This document shows positions 41,067 through 51,346 of a stretch of DNA of 64,000 nt, in pieces (position 1 is the first letter of the stretch; the number at the start of each line of letters is the position of its first letter). The stretch is from Yersinia pekkanenii (GTDB taxonomy: Bacteria > Pseudomonadota > Gammaproteobacteria > Enterobacterales > Enterobacteriaceae). The stretch spans positions 39,793 through 103,792 of the forward strand of contig NZ_CQAZ01000017.1 of assembly GCF_001152565.1 (NCBI RefSeq), given 5' to 3'. The notes under the pieces were generated by a model. It saw nothing but the letters and a program-made list of their open reading frames with translations, was not told the DNA's origin and made no database searches. The position numbers and the translations under genes were made by a program.

Positions 41067-41572
41067 GCGCACCTGAAAAAGTGTATGGACAACGATGAGG
41101 TCACAACCCAACCTCAGCCGGAGGATTTATAAGCCACCGCTAGTTTTTATAAAACACCCAACATTTATTTATAAAACATCCAACTTTACAAGGTGTAAGA
41201 ATCTGATGGACCTCTCTTCCATACAGATGAGTCTGCTTACTCTAGCAGAGTTTCACTAAATCAGTGTCTTAAAAGCGAACAATGTTTTAACAATAAGTAG
41301 GATTAGCTTATAGCCGTTATTGCCGCTCAGAAACAGTAAATCTATAGACGGCTTGCCAGCCGCCACCAAAATGGTATTGCTTGAGCGTTCAATGCAATAT
41401 TAATCGGACAGATCAGTGAATTTATTTAGTTATTATTTTTTTTATTTTCTGAAACCAGATTGCGAGCAGAATTCCCCCTTCAGATTAAAAAATTAATCTA
41501 AAGATGTGCTCAATGTCGTGGGAGAAAAACGCAGAATCACCTATGCTGAAAGGGAAACCAGACTGCCGCTAT
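41067..41572. other. Gap upstream of the EAL gene
   Basis: About 500 bases of AT-rich, non-coding sequence with a duplicated ATAAAACAYCCAACWTT (near 41150-41185). No ORF with a ribosome site is seen. The EAL gene promoter should lie here. Confidence 0.4.
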
Positions 41573-41692
41573 CCCCAAAGTACTTGGAATTGCAGGTAGG
41601 CATCAAATAAACGCATCCCGATGAGCTTACTTAAGTAAGTGATTTGGGTAAGTGAACGCAGCTAACCCCTGTGGCCTCAAAAAGAAGGGGAT
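41573..41692. repeat. ERIC-type repeat upstream of yfcH
   Basis: Contains CCCGATGAGCTTACTTAAGTAAGTGATTTGGGTAAGT with arms CCAAAGTACTTGGAATTGCAGG and CTGTGGCCTCAAAAAGAAGGGG. It ends 15 bases before the yfcH start, so it forms part of its leader. Confidence 0.85.
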
Positions 41693-41707
41693 AAACGGAG
41701 ATTGGCG

Positions 41708-42616
41708 ATGCGCATCTTAATAACCGGAGCTACCGGACTGATCGGCCGCAGTCTAACTGCCTTCCTTTTATCGCAAGCCCATCAAGTCACGGCTCTCACC
41801 CGCGACCTAAAACGGGCAAATAACGTGCTCGGCGCGCAAGTCACCTGTTGGTCGACGCTGGATGATAAACATGATCTTAATGATTTTGATGCGGTGATCA
41901 ACCTGGCTGGCGAACCCATTGCTGAAAAACGCTGGACTTCACAACAAAAAGAAATTCTGTGCCAAAGTCGCTGGCAGATAACCGAAAAACTGGCCACCTT
42001 GATAAAAGCCAGTAGTGAACCACCGGCGGTGTTTATTTCAGGATCTGCGGTAGGCTTTTATGGCGACCAAGGGCAGGCATTGGTGACCGAAGAAGAGGCT
42101 CCACACGATGAATTTACTCATCAGTTATGTGAGCGTTGGGAAAGCCTGGCTCGCGCCGCTGAAAGTAGTCATACCCGAGTTTGCCTGTTACGTACCGGCA
42201 TCGTATTAGCGCCCCACGGCGGTGCGTTAGCCAAAATGGTGCCGCTATTGCGCCTTGGGTTGGGCGGCCCTATCAGTGATGGCCGTCAATATCTGCCGTG
42301 GATACATCTCGATGATATGGTACATGGTATCTATTATTTACTGACCACCGATGGCTTGAGCGGCCCATTCAATATGGTCTCCCCTTATCCGGTGCATAAC
42401 GAGCAGTTTATTGCCACGCTGGCCGACGTGTTGGATCGCCCAGCGGTAATTAGGACCCCTGCGGCAGCCATTCGGTTATTACTGGGCGAGTCGGCCGCAT
42501 TGGTATTAGGCGGGCAACGAGCAGTACCTCAACGATTGGAAGAGGCAGGCTTTGGCTTTCGTTATTTCGAACTGGAAGAAGCACTGCGTAATGTGTTGAA
42601 CAAGTCCGTGGCATAA
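41708..42616 (+). CDS. yfcH: NAD(P)-dependent epimerase-like protein YfcH
   Basis: A 302-residue SDR-superfamily protein of the TIGR01777 group. The N-terminal [16 protein letters not shown] has the G-x-x-G-x-x-G nucleotide-binding loop. [36 protein letters not shown] (with the catalytic-position Tyr) and [14 protein letters not shown] are family signatures, and C-terminal DUF1731 ([19 protein letters not shown]) is present. A TTG-ATG pair is open; the ATG at 41708 matches E. coli YfcH. The relatives include cell-division regulators of plastids and SulA-like proteins by annotation; the true substrate is unknown. Confidence 0.93.
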   Translation: MRILITGATGLIGRSLTAFLLSQAHQVTALTRDLKRANNVLGAQVTCWSTLDDKHDLNDFDAVINLAGEPIAEKRWTSQQKEILCQSRWQITEKLATLIKASSEPPAVFISGSAVGFYGDQGQALVTEEEAPHDEFTHQLCERWESLARAAESSHTRVCLLRTGIVLAPHGGALAKMVPLLRLGLGGPISDGRQYLPWIHLDDMVHGIYYLLTTDGLSGPFNMVSPYPVHNEQFIATLADVLDRPAVIRTPAAAIRLLLGESAALVLGGQRAVPQRLEEAGFGFRYFELEEALRNVLNKSVA

Positions 42617-42660
42617 CAGAATCGCTGCGAGAGAGTTATTTCGATTCTCCCGCAGCGCTA

Positions 42661-43479
42661 TTACTTCAATGCACCAGAAAGGAACTGCTGTAAGCGGGTG
42701 CTCTTAGGATTACCAAAAAGCTCAGCTGGCGGGCCTTCCTCTTCGATAACGCCTTTGTGCAGGAAAATAACATGGCTGGAAACATGGCGTGCGAACTCCA
42801 TTTCGTGAGTCACCACCACCATGGTTTTCCCCTCTTCTGCCAGTTTTTGCATAATACGCAATACTTCACCGACCAGTTCCGGGTCCAGTGCAGAGGTAGG
42901 CTCATCAAACAGCAAGACATCAGGTTCCATCGCCAGCGCCCGTGCAATAGAAACACGCTGCTGCTGACCACCGGATAGATGGACCGGATATTTAGCCCGT
43001 GCGCGCTCATCAATCCCGACTTTATCCAGATAGCGAATGGCACGCTCTTTGGCTACCGACTTGCTCAGCCCCAAAACTTGCACCGGGGCTTCCATCACGT
43101 TTTCCAGCACCGTCATATGGCTCCACAAATTGAAATGTTGGAAAACCATCGTCAGCCGAGTTCGCAGTAATTGCAGCTGTTTTTTATCGAAGACTTTTAG
43201 TTGCCCGTCTTTATCCCGTACCAACCGGATATCTTGATTATTGACGCTAATCGAACCTTCACTCGGTTTTTCCAGAAAATTGATACAACGTAAAAAGGTG
43301 CTTTTCCCCGAGCCAGAAGAACCAATAATAGAGATAACATCCCCTGCTTTGGCTGAAAGTGAAACACCTTTTAATACCTCATGCTCACCATAATGCTTAT
43401 GCAATTCCGTCACAGACAGTTTGGTTTCAGCTCTTTTAGTTTCTAATGTGTCAGTCATGGTTTTTAATGTGTCAGTCAT
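42661..43479 (-). CDS. hisP: Histidine ABC transporter ATP-binding protein
   Basis: A 272-residue ATPase of the histidine/lysine-arginine-ornithine importer. It holds Walker [19 protein letters not shown] signature, Walker [14 protein letters not shown] and the H-loop [11 protein letters not shown], with the hisP-specific [17 protein letters not shown] choose the ATG after TGGAGAACCTT. The first 14 codons are a tandem duplication of ATGACTGACACATTA-A/G-AAAC ([14 protein letters not shown]), so the N-terminus is longer than in E. coli. It is the last gene of the hisJQMP operon. Confidence 0.97.
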   Translation of the reverse strand: MTDTLKTMTDTLETKRAETKLSVTELHKHYGEHEVLKGVSLSAKAGDVISIIGSSGSGKSTFLRCINFLEKPSEGSISVNNQDIRLVRDKDGQLKVFDKKQLQLLRTRLTMVFQHFNLWSHMTVLENVMEAPVQVLGLSKSVAKERAIRYLDKVGIDERARAKYPVHLSGGQQQRVSIARALAMEPDVLLFDEPTSALDPELVGEVLRIMQKLAEEGKTMVVVTHEMEFARHVSSHVIFLHKGVIEEEGPPAELFGNPKSTRLQQFLSGALK

Positions 43480-43493
43480 AAGGTTCTCCATAC

Positions 43494-44210
43494 TTAATGC
43501 GATGCCTGAGGTTTTATATGAGCCAGCCAACGGTTCTCTGCCTGGCGAAACAGGCTAATTAGCGTAAAGGAGATAATCAGATAAAGCACCGCAGCAATAC
43601 CAAAAGCATAAAATGGCTGGTAAGTTGCCGCGTTAATATCACGCGCTATTTTCAGTATATCTGGCACGGTGGCAGTAAACGCCAATGCGGTGGAATGCAG
43701 CATTAAGATGACCTCATTACTGTATGCCGGTAAGGCAATACGCAGTGCAGAAGGTAAAATAATGCAGCGATACAATTTAAAACGTGAAAAACCATAAGCT
43801 CTGGCGGCTTCGATTTCACCATGCGGCACCGAACGAATGGCTCCGGCAAAAATCTCTGTGGTATAAGCGCAGGTATTCAGCGTTAGCGCTAAAATAGTGC
43901 AATTCAATCCACTGCGGAAAAAGGCATTAAGCAGGTCATTGCCTCGGACAATCTCCAAACTGTACATTCCAGAATAAAATATCAGTAATTGCACGTACAG
44001 CGGCGTGCCACGGAAAATATAAGTGAAAATCCATACCGGCAAGCGGATCCAGCGCCGCTCAGCCACCCGCGCTACAGCTAAAGGAATGGCCAGCAGCCCC
44101 CCAATAACTACCGAGGAGATTAATAACCATAAGGTAACCGCCATCCCAGTGAAGCGATAGCCATCACTCCAGAGCAGGGCTTGCCAGTATTGATGCAGGA
44201 TATCAATCAT
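43494..44210 (-). CDS. hisM: Histidine ABC transporter permease HisM
   Basis: A 238-residue inner-membrane permease with five predicted segments. The EAA loop [20 protein letters not shown] interacts with His[21 protein letters not shown] and the C-terminal [20 protein letters not shown] match HisM. It overlaps hisQ by four bases (ATGA) and ends 15 bases before the hisP start, forming one operon. Confidence 0.96.
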   Translation of the reverse strand: MIDILHQYWQALLWSDGYRFTGMAVTLWLLISSVVIGGLLAIPLAVARVAERRWIRLPVWIFTYIFRGTPLYVQLLIFYSGMYSLEIVRGNDLLNAFFRSGLNCTILALTLNTCAYTTEIFAGAIRSVPHGEIEAARAYGFSRFKLYRCIILPSALRIALPAYSNEVILMLHSTALAFTATVPDILKIARDINAATYQPFYAFGIAAVLYLIISFTLISLFRQAENRWLAHIKPQASH

Positions 44211-44893
44211 AGCTCAGCCCTCTTTACTCCATGGGAATAGCGCCGCTCCAACCACAGCAATATACCATTCGATAACGTAGTGAAAATCAGATAAACCGCG
44301 CCAGCGACTAAAGCAAAGAAGAACGGTTGATAAGTGCCCTTTCCAGCCAATTGTGTTGCCTTAACCACATCATTTAATCCCAAGATAGAGACCAATGCTG
44401 TCGCCTTTAGAATCACTTGCCAGTTATTACCAATACCCGGCAGCGCGTAGCGCATCATCGCCGGAAACAGGATCCGGCGGAAAATCTGACCAGGGGTGAA
44501 ACCAAATGCAGTAGCCGCTTCAATCTGGCCCGCCGGAACCGCCATATAAGCACCACGGAAGGTTTCAGTGAAATAAGCACCATAGATAAAACCAAGGGTA
44601 ATAATCCCGGCGGAGAGAGGGTCAATATTGATTTGTGCAAAACCGAGCGATTCAGTAATGCTATTAAGGATTATCTGCAAACCGTAGAAGATAAGCAGCA
44701 TTAAAACTAAATCAGGCACTCCGCGGATCAACGTGGTATAGCACTCAAACAAGCCCGATAACAACCTGTTTGATGATAACTTTCCACCGGCACCCACCAA
44801 GCCGATAATCACCGATAGCAGCACCGAGCACAGTGCTAATTCCAGTGTCACCAGCGCACCTTCAAATATCAGTTTCGAATATCCATCCAGCAT
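44207..44893 (-). CDS. hisQ: Histidine ABC transporter permease HisQ
   Basis: A 228-residue permease, partner of HisM in the HisQMP2 complex. MLDGYSKLIFEGALVTLELA and the EAA loop GQIEAATAFGFTPGQIFRRI are characteristic. About five membrane segments are visible. It lies 105 bases after hisJ. Confidence 0.96.
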   Translation of the reverse strand: MLDGYSKLIFEGALVTLELALCSVLLSVIIGLVGAGGKLSSNRLLSGLFECYTTLIRGVPDLVLMLLIFYGLQIILNSITESLGFAQINIDPLSAGIITLGFIYGAYFTETFRGAYMAVPAGQIEAATAFGFTPGQIFRRILFPAMMRYALPGIGNNWQVILKATALVSILGLNDVVKATQLAGKGTYQPFFFALVAGAVYLIFTTLSNGILLWLERRYSHGVKRAEL

Positions 44894-44998
44894 CTGGGTT
44901 ATCCTGTTTTACTGAGTAAGGAGTCTGGTTAATTGCTTTTGCTTAATGACCCTATCGTGGCCCCTGCCCCCTTGGCAGAGGCCATCACGGCAAGGTGA

Positions 44999-45781
44999 TT
45001 AACCGCCGTAGACATCAAAATCGAAGTATTTTTTCGCGAGTTTGTCGTAGGTGCCATCTTTGCGCATTTCTGCAAAGGCAATATCCAGCGCCGCTTTCAG
45101 TTCTACGTCATCTTTACGTAAGCCCATACCGGTACCTACACCAAAGAATTGATCATTTTTTACTGACGGCCCGGCAAATGCATAACCTTTACCGACTTCT
45201 TGTTTCAGGAAACCTTCACTGCCAGCCACTTCATCCTGGAAAGCCGCGTCGATACGACCAGAGGCCAGGTCAGAGTAGATCAAATCCTGATTTTGATAGG
45301 CGACAACATCGATGCCTTTTGGCTGCCACTCAGCATTGGCGTATGCTTCCTGAGTCGATCCCTGTAACACCCCAACGCGTTTACCTTTCAAAGCCACTAA
45401 TGTCGGCTCAATTGTGCTGCCTTTGGTGGCGATTAAACGGGCATTGGCCGCGTAAAGTTTATCGGTGAAGGCAATCTCTTTCTGGCGTTTTTCAGTGATA
45501 GAGAGTGAGGAGATAATGGCGTCGATTTTTTTGGCTTTCAGCGACGGAATCAATGCATCAAAGTCACTTTCAACAAAAGTACATTTGGTATCAATACGGT
45601 TGCATAACTCTTTTGCTATATCTATATCAAAACCGACCAGTTCCCCACTCGCATTTTTAGATTCAAAAGGCTCATAAGTTGGATCAGTACCAATCTTGAC
45701 CTCTTTCGGGATAGCGGCGAAAGCACTGCTGACAGCAGCCAATGCTAATACCAGAGGAAGAACTTTAACCAGCTTATTCAT
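44999..45781 (-). CDS. hisJ: Histidine-binding periplasmic protein HisJ
   Basis: A 260-residue periplasmic binding protein with a clear signal peptide ([22 protein letters not shown], cleavage before AIPKEVKIG). [20 protein letters not shown] and [16 protein letters not shown] are HisJ/ArgT signatures; the C-terminal GG and KKYFDFDV fit HisJ. E. coli has argT and hisJ in tandem; here only one binding-protein gene is present, so it probably serves the whole transporter. The longer open frame is discounted because the signal peptide fixes the start. Confidence 0.95.
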   Translation of the reverse strand: MNKLVKVLPLVLALAAVSSAFAAIPKEVKIGTDPTYEPFESKNASGELVGFDIDIAKELCNRIDTKCTFVESDFDALIPSLKAKKIDAIISSLSITEKRQKEIAFTDKLYAANARLIATKGSTIEPTLVALKGKRVGVLQGSTQEAYANAEWQPKGIDVVAYQNQDLIYSDLASGRIDAAFQDEVAGSEGFLKQEVGKGYAFAGPSVKNDQFFGVGTGMGLRKDDVELKAALDIAFAEMRKDGTYDKLAKKYFDFDVYGG

Positions 45782-46084
45782 ACATAACCCCCAAATTGAT
45801 TTTCGATGCCACAAAGCGCGTTAGATTTCTGTACTTCCTTGAGCGTTCATAAATCAATTTGCAGTAATCGTGCCAGTAATTATTTGGTGGGCAAGGTAAC
45901 TCCCCCAGACTATTCCTTTGCACGATAACCAATAAAACCGATAAACGTGAGGCATCAAGTCATAAATAGAAACTAGATACGAAATTCATGCCACAGCATA
46001 GGCTCTGAAACAGGATCATTGTGGTGCATAACCCGCCCCATTTCAGTGCGATGTTGCACAAATGCATCAATTAAGAGAGAAATG

Positions 46085-46657
46085 TTAATTATCACCTTGC
46101 CAACGACTGAACAGATCTTCAGGTAGCTCGATATCAAACTGATCGATAACCCGATTCACGGTCTGATCAATAATATCCTGGATAGTTTGCGGGCGATGAT
46201 AAAACGCAGGTAGCGGCGGCATAATAACCGCCCCCAACTCAGCAGCTTGTACCATTAGCCGTAAATGGCCTAAATGTAGTGGGGTTTCGCGGACACACAG
46301 CACCAATGGACGGCGTTCTTTTAATATCACATCAGCAGCACGGGTCAGCAAACCATCGGTGTAGCTATGGACAATTCCAGATAACGTCTTGATTGAACAG
46401 GGTAAAATAACCATACCGTTAGTTTTGAATGACCCCGATGAGATGCCAGCGGCAATGTCACGAGAATCATGCACAACATCAGCCAGCACCTGCACAGCTT
46501 TAACATTGAACTCAGTTTCTAGCGATAACGTCTGGCGGGCAGCGTTGCTGATAATCAGATGGGTTTCCACCCCCTCGACATGTTGCAGCACCTGTAACAG
46601 CCGTACACCATAAATGGCTCCGCTGGCACCACTGATGCCGATAATAAGTCGTTTCAT
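46085..46657 (-). CDS. ubiX: Flavin prenyltransferase UbiX
   Basis: A 190-residue flavin prenyltransferase that makes prenylated FMN for UbiD in ubiquinone synthesis. MKRLIIGISGASGAIYGVRL is the family start, with the FMN-binding SGASG; VILPCSIKTLSGIVHSYTDG, RRPLVLCVRETPLHLGHLR and IMPPLPAFYHRPQTIQDIID are all signatures. The start is fixed by this motif; a 28-residue upstream extension of the open frame is not part of it. It lies next to purF as in E. coli. Confidence 0.96.
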   Translation of the reverse strand: MKRLIIGISGASGAIYGVRLLQVLQHVEGVETHLIISNAARQTLSLETEFNVKAVQVLADVVHDSRDIAAGISSGSFKTNGMVILPCSIKTLSGIVHSYTDGLLTRAADVILKERRPLVLCVRETPLHLGHLRLMVQAAELGAVIMPPLPAFYHRPQTIQDIIDQTVNRVIDQFDIELPEDLFSRWQGDN

Positions 46658-46804
46658 GGAACACTGCCTCACACTAAAGTTATGCTTGTTGGAGTCAGCA
46701 TAACATAAAGGAATATGGCGAGACTTTGCCGCATCGGGCACTGATTAGCAAATTATGCTCCCATATCTTATACCCGATAGATTTCAAGATGACGGATAGA
46801 TAAC

Positions 46805-46849
46805 AAAAAAGGTGCAACGCGCCGGAACGCTGGTTGCACCTTTTTGATT
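46805..46849. terminator. Bidirectional terminator between purF and ubiX
   Basis: AAAAAAGGTGCAAC / GTTGCACCTTTTT with an internal loop GCGCCGGAACGCTG; long stem flanked by A and T runs. Confidence 0.9.
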
Positions 46850-46869
46850 CACATTCTGTCGATCACTCA

Positions 46870-46996
46870 ATATACCCCATAAATTTCAAAATGCAGGGTA
46901 GACGGCAAACGAAATAATCCCGATGAGCTTACATAAGTAAGTGATTCGGGTTATTGAGTGCGGCCAACACATCTGTAACTTGAAAGATGACGGGTA
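46870..46996. repeat. ERIC-type repeat adjoining the purF stop
   Basis: Full 127-base element: ATATACCCCATAAATTTCAAAATGCAGG ... CCCGATGAGCTTACATAAGTAAGTGATTCGGG ... GACGGGTAT. It ends one base before the purF stop codon. A partial arm (ATACCCGATAGATTTCAAGATGACGG) also lies at about 46770-46795 before the terminator. Confidence 0.9.
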
Positions 46997-48514
46997 TTAC
47001 CCTTCGTTATGCATCTCCAGATTCTCCGCTTCGTTATGGCTACGTAATGCCTGCGCATCATCGTTACGTAACAACTCAAGATATTCCAGATAGCCCTGAT
47101 CCACATCTTTAGTGACGTAAACGCCGTTAAAGACCGAACACTCAAACTGCGTGATATCCGGGTTATCTTCGCGTACAGCCTCGATAAGATCAGTAAGATC
47201 CTGGAAAATGAGCGCATCAGCACCAATCAACTGGCGGATCTCATCCACTTCACGGCCATGGGCAATCAACTCATTGACACTTGGCATATCGATACCATAC
47301 ACATTCGGGAAACGGATTTCAGGGGCTGCAGAGGCGAAATATACTTTCTTCGCCCCAGCCTCACGCGCCATCTCGACGATCTGTTCCGACGTGGTGCCAC
47401 GAACGATAGAATCATCTACTAATAAAACATTCTTATCGCGGAACTCTGCACGATTGGCATTCAGTTTACGGCGTACTGACTTACGGCGTTCCTGCTGACC
47501 CGGCATGATAAAGGTACGGCCCACATAGCGGTTTTTCACAAAACCCTGACGGTACGGTTTATCCAGAATACGAGCAATTTCCAATGCGATATCGCAGGAG
47601 GTTTCCGGGATAGGAATGACCACATCAATATCCAGATCTTCCCACTGTTTGGCAATTTTTGCCCCCAACTTCTGCCCCATGCGCACACGTGCACTGTAAA
47701 CAGAAATTTTATCCATAAAGGAGTCCGGGCGGGCAAAATAAACATACTCAAACAAGCACGGGTTATATTTCGGATTTTCAGCACACTGCCGGGTGAACAA
47801 CTGACCTTTTTCGGTGATATACACCGCTTCGCCCGGCGCAACATCGCGCAGGAATTCGAAGCCAAGGGTATCCAATGCCACACTTTCAGAAGCGACCATG
47901 TACTCATTACGACCATCAGCCAAGGTGCGTTTACCAATCACCAGCGGGCGGATGCCGTTAGGATCACGGAAAGCGACCATACCATGGCCAATAATCATTG
48001 CAACACAAGCATATGCGCCACGGATCAACTTATGCGTGGCGGCAACAGCGGCAAAAACGTTGTCAGATTCCAACGGATAATGCTGGAAACGATCCAATTC
48101 ACTGGCAAAAATATTCAGCAGAATTTCCGAGTCAGAAGTGGTGTTCACATGACGGCGAGAAACTTCGAATAATTTCTTTCTCAGTTCGTGAGCGTTAGTC
48201 AGATTACCATTATGGGCCAGGGTGATGCCAAACGGTGAGTTAACGTAGAAAGGCTGGGCCTCGGAAGCACTGGAACTGCCTGCTGTCGGGTAACGAACAT
48301 GGCCAATTCCCATATTCCCCTGCAAGCGCAGCATATGCCGGGTTTCAAATACATCCTTCACCAAGCCGTTTGCTTTACGCAGCCGGAACCCATTGTGGGC
48401 ATCAATGGTAACGATGCCCGCGGCATCCTGGCCTCGGTGCTGAAGCACCATCAGCGCATCATAAATCGACTGGTTTACCGGTGAAAAACCGGCGATACCG
48501 ACAATACCGCACAT
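46997..48514 (-). CDS. purF: Amidophosphoribosyltransferase
   Basis: The first committed enzyme of purine synthesis, 505 residues: PRPP plus glutamine to phosphoribosylamine. [20 protein letters not shown] carries the N-terminal nucleophile cysteine after Met removal; the glutaminase part has [12 protein letters not shown], and the phosphoribosyltransferase loop is [33 protein letters not shown] precedes the ATG. It follows cvpA by 12 bases in a PurR-controlled operon. Confidence 0.98.
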   Translation of the reverse strand: MCGIVGIAGFSPVNQSIYDALMVLQHRGQDAAGIVTIDAHNGFRLRKANGLVKDVFETRHMLRLQGNMGIGHVRYPTAGSSSASEAQPFYVNSPFGITLAHNGNLTNAHELRKKLFEVSRRHVNTTSDSEILLNIFASELDRFQHYPLESDNVFAAVAATHKLIRGAYACVAMIIGHGMVAFRDPNGIRPLVIGKRTLADGRNEYMVASESVALDTLGFEFLRDVAPGEAVYITEKGQLFTRQCAENPKYNPCLFEYVYFARPDSFMDKISVYSARVRMGQKLGAKIAKQWEDLDIDVVIPIPETSCDIALEIARILDKPYRQGFVKNRYVGRTFIMPGQQERRKSVRRKLNANRAEFRDKNVLLVDDSIVRGTTSEQIVEMAREAGAKKVYFASAAPEIRFPNVYGIDMPSVNELIAHGREVDEIRQLIGADALIFQDLTDLIEAVREDNPDITQFECSVFNGVYVTKDVDQGYLEYLELLRNDDAQALRSHNEAENLEMHNEG

Positions 48515-48526
48515 GTTGTCTTTTCC

Positions 48527-49036
48527 TCATAAGCCGCTCCGAACCGGTAATTGATTCGGTAAGAAACTCGACGTGCTCTGTAGGTAGTCAAAGAACCACC
48601 TGATGATATAACTGAACTGCGGGATTAATTGTGACTGTTTCCAGTCAGCACTCTGTGAGAAACCGGTAAACGTATCCAGAAAGAACAACATGGCAGAGAC
48701 AATCAGAACACCTCGCAGCGCGCCAAAACAGACCCCCAGCACCCTGTCAGTTCCTGATAACCCCGTACGTTCAACCAGCGAACCAATCACATAGTTCACA
48801 ATAGCCCCGACGATCAATGTCGCGATGAACAAAATGCCGATAGCAATCCCGTTGCGAACCACTTCATCCTCAAAACGGGTGAAATAGACCGCAAGGTAAG
48901 TGTAAAAATGACTGGCAACAAAAAACGCACATCCCCATGTTACAAGTGACAATGCTTCACGGACAAAACCTCGGATTAAGCTGACCAATGCAGAAAATCC
49001 GATAATCCCTATAATGACGTAATCAATCCAGACCAT
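48527..49036 (-). CDS. cvpA: Colicin V production protein CvpA
   Basis: A 169-residue inner-membrane protein with four hydrophobic segments: VWIDYVIIGIIGFSALVSLI, ALSLVTWGCAFFVASHFYT, IAIGILFIATLIVGAIVNYV and GALRGVLIVSAMLFFLD. The RTGLSGTDRVLGVCFGALRG segment is the family signature. It was named for a role in colicin V export; a general envelope role is suspected. It is the first gene of the cvpA-purF operon, with a PurR box upstream. Confidence 0.95.
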   Translation of the reverse strand: MVWIDYVIIGIIGFSALVSLIRGFVREALSLVTWGCAFFVASHFYTYLAVYFTRFEDEVVRNGIAIGILFIATLIVGAIVNYVIGSLVERTGLSGTDRVLGVCFGALRGVLIVSAMLFFLDTFTGFSQSADWKQSQLIPQFSYIIRWFFDYLQSTSSFLPNQLPVRSGL

Positions 49037-49094
49037 GACGGTTCCAATAACGAAATCGCCGCTGCATCTTGTTCGCGGCGAATTCTAACAGAAA

Positions 49095-49110
49095 AAGAAA
49101 ACGTTTGCGT
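49095..49110 (-). promoter_or_regulatory. PurR operator upstream of cvpA-purF
   Basis: Reading leftwards: ACGCAAACGTTTTCTT, equal to the PurR consensus with its central CG. It sits about 60 bases before the cvpA start, as in E. coli, so purine repression of cvpA-purF is expected. Confidence 0.92.
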
Positions 49111-49227
49111 AGGGGAATTCTTACCCGTAACAAATTAAAGTGCGGCAATTTTAAAAACAACAATCGCCGCACAAACTTAGCTCAAAAACCCCGTACGCCC
49201 TGACCTCTTAACTTTTGGTCTTAAACT

Positions 49228-49947
49228 TTAACGCGCCGTATTATAGGGTATAATCCGCCCTTCTAGGCCGCTTAATGAATTAAGCTCCGGCAACACGGCT
49301 TGTAGTTTTTGCTTTGACGCATCCGGCCCGACAAACACCCTGGTTAACTGGCCCTGAACCGGCGTTGCAGGCACCGTAAATGCCCGATGACCTGACAGGC
49401 GCAGCATCGCAACTATTTCATTCACTTTAGCGGTATTTTTTAGCGCCCCCAGTTGGACAACATAAGCCTGCCCCACCGGGGCTTTTTCTTCTATTATTGC
49501 CGGTTTCTGTGGCTGAACCTCAGGTTTAACCTCAGGTTTGGCTTTCACTTCCTGCGGTTTTTTCTCTACCGGGATCGGTTTAGCTTCGACCGGTTTTTTC
49601 TCAACCGGTTTCGCTTCAACCGGCTTATTTTGTATTGGTGGCGGTGCCACGATAGTCGGTTCCGACCGAAGGTTACCGGCATCATTAGCAGCCTGAGAGA
49701 CAGAATCGTCTTTGGGGATTTCCACGGCTTGTGCCGCGCCTTCCGGTGGTGCTATAGGCAGAGGCTGACCGATTGGAGGAACTGCATCAATCTCCTGACT
49801 ATCGCCTGGTTTTGGCACCAGTGGGATAGCTGCAAATTCATCCTCATAATGCTTCTTTTTACCATCCAGTAGCCCCGGCAGCACAATCACGCCCAATGCC
49901 ACCAGAATTATGGTCCCGACTAAACGGTTCTGGAACTTACTTGCCAC
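49228..49947 (-). CDS. dedD: Cell division protein DedD (SPOR domain)
   Basis: A 239-residue division protein. The start VASKFQNRLVGTIILVALGV is taken at GTG, with GGGGAG upstream, matching E. coli DedD. One N-terminal membrane segment is followed by a long Pro/Lys/Val-rich periplasmic linker (KPVEAKPVEKKPVEAKPIPV) and a C-terminal SPOR domain (AYVVQLGALKNTAKVNEIV ... RVFVGPDASKQKLQAVL) that binds denuded septal peptidoglycan. The linker repeats of KPVE(K/A) make it vary between species. Confidence 0.93.
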   Translation of the reverse strand: MASKFQNRLVGTIILVALGVIVLPGLLDGKKKHYEDEFAAIPLVPKPGDSQEIDAVPPIGQPLPIAPPEGAAQAVEIPKDDSVSQAANDAGNLRSEPTIVAPPPIQNKPVEAKPVEKKPVEAKPIPVEKKPQEVKAKPEVKPEVQPQKPAIIEEKAPVGQAYVVQLGALKNTAKVNEIVAMLRLSGHRAFTVPATPVQGQLTRVFVGPDASKQKLQAVLPELNSLSGLEGRIIPYNTAR

Positions 49948-49987
49948 TCGCACTCCCCAATTCAAAGCCTTGATAAATTCGACGCTG

Positions 49988-51256
49988 TCACAGATTCAAT
50001 GCTGCCATCACATGAGCAACAGTATGGAAAGAGCCACAGACAATGACCACATCCTGTGGTTCGGCATCCCGCATAGCCTGACGCCAGGCAGCTTCTACAT
50101 CGCTAAACTGGCGAGATAGCGTCAGATGTTCAGCTAATTGCGCCGCAGTGGCTCCACGCGGCCCTTCCAGCGGCGCGCAGTACCATTCATCAACCTGTTC
50201 GGATAAACACGCCAACGTACCACCAATATCTTTATCTGATAACATCCCGACCACCGCCCGGACTTTACCCTGTTTCGGCAATCGGGCCAGCCTGTCGGTA
50301 AGATAACGAGCCGCGTGCGGGTTGTGGGCGACATCCAAAATCAGCAATGGTTGTTCACTGACTATTTGAAAACGCCCCGGCAAACTGGCTGCCTGCAAGC
50401 CCTGGCGAATAGCCTCTTCGCTCACTGGCAAACCGGAATAATGCAATACCGCCAATGCGGTAGCAGCATTAGCCAGTGGCACATTCGGTAATGGCAGATT
50501 AGCCCACTGATGGTCACCACATTGCCAGTCCCAGCTGCTTTTTTGTTGATCAAATGGTTCCTGCTGACTGAAATACCACGCAATATCGCGCTGATACAGT
50601 TGCGCATCAAGTTTTGCTGCCACCTCGGCAATGGACTGCGGCATATCCGGTTCACCCACTACCGCAGGTTTAGCCTTACGGAATACGCCGGCTTTTTCGC
50701 GCCCAATGCTTTCACGGTCAAACCCCAGCCAGTCAGTGTGATCTATCGCAATACTGGTAATGGCTGCGACGTCAGAATCAACAATATTGGTCGCATCCAA
50801 TCGCCCGCCCAACCCAACCTCCAGGATCACCACATCAAGCTTAGCCTGCTTAAATAATTGCAGCGCCGATAAAGTCCCGAACTCGAAGTAAGTCAGTGAG
50901 ATACCACCGCGCCCGGCTTCAATTTGGGCGAAAGAGTGGCTATGTTCCGCCTCAGGCAGTTCTTGCCCCTGAATACGGACTCGCTCGGTGTAACGCAAAA
51001 GGTGAGGTGAGCTGTAAACCCCGACCCGCAGACCCGCCGCAAGTAAAATTGATTCCAGGGTGCAACAGGTGGTTCCTTTGCCATTGGTTCCGGCAACGGT
51101 AAACACTTTTGGGGCAGGTTTAAGCAGATCCAGTCGTTCAGCAACCTGTTTAACACGTTCCAGACCCAACTCGATTGGCTGAGAATGCAAACGCTCTAGA
51201 TAGTCAAGCCACGCAGCCAAAGGCGACGTGGCTTGGGGAATTTGATGATTGTCCAT
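49988..51256 (-). CDS. folC: Folylpolyglutamate / dihydrofolate synthase
   Basis: A 422-residue bifunctional enzyme that adds glutamate to dihydropteroate and to folates. VFTVAGTNGKGTTCCTLESI holds the ATP-binding loop; GVYSSPHLLRYTERVR, LDVVILEVGLGGRLDATNIV and SIAIDHTDWLGFDRESIGRE are signatures; LILDVAHNPHAARYL is the C-terminal domain motif. The ATG at 51256 matches the family start; a GTG four codons upstream is less likely. It sits between accD and dedD as in E. coli. Confidence 0.97.
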   Translation of the reverse strand: MDNHQIPQATSPLAAWLDYLERLHSQPIELGLERVKQVAERLDLLKPAPKVFTVAGTNGKGTTCCTLESILLAAGLRVGVYSSPHLLRYTERVRIQGQELPEAEHSHSFAQIEAGRGGISLTYFEFGTLSALQLFKQAKLDVVILEVGLGGRLDATNIVDSDVAAITSIAIDHTDWLGFDRESIGREKAGVFRKAKPAVVGEPDMPQSIAEVAAKLDAQLYQRDIAWYFSQQEPFDQQKSSWDWQCGDHQWANLPLPNVPLANAATALAVLHYSGLPVSEEAIRQGLQAASLPGRFQIVSEQPLLILDVAHNPHAARYLTDRLARLPKQGKVRAVVGMLSDKDIGGTLACLSEQVDEWYCAPLEGPRGATAAQLAEHLTLSRQFSDVEAAWRQAMRDAEPQDVVIVCGSFHTVAHVMAALNL

Positions 51257-51346
51257 GAGTCCCACCACTGGCCTTTATATCCTTTGTACTAGAAACCGCA
51301 GGAATAACCGGGCACCACCTTATCAGGGTAGTGCCCGTTGGGATAA

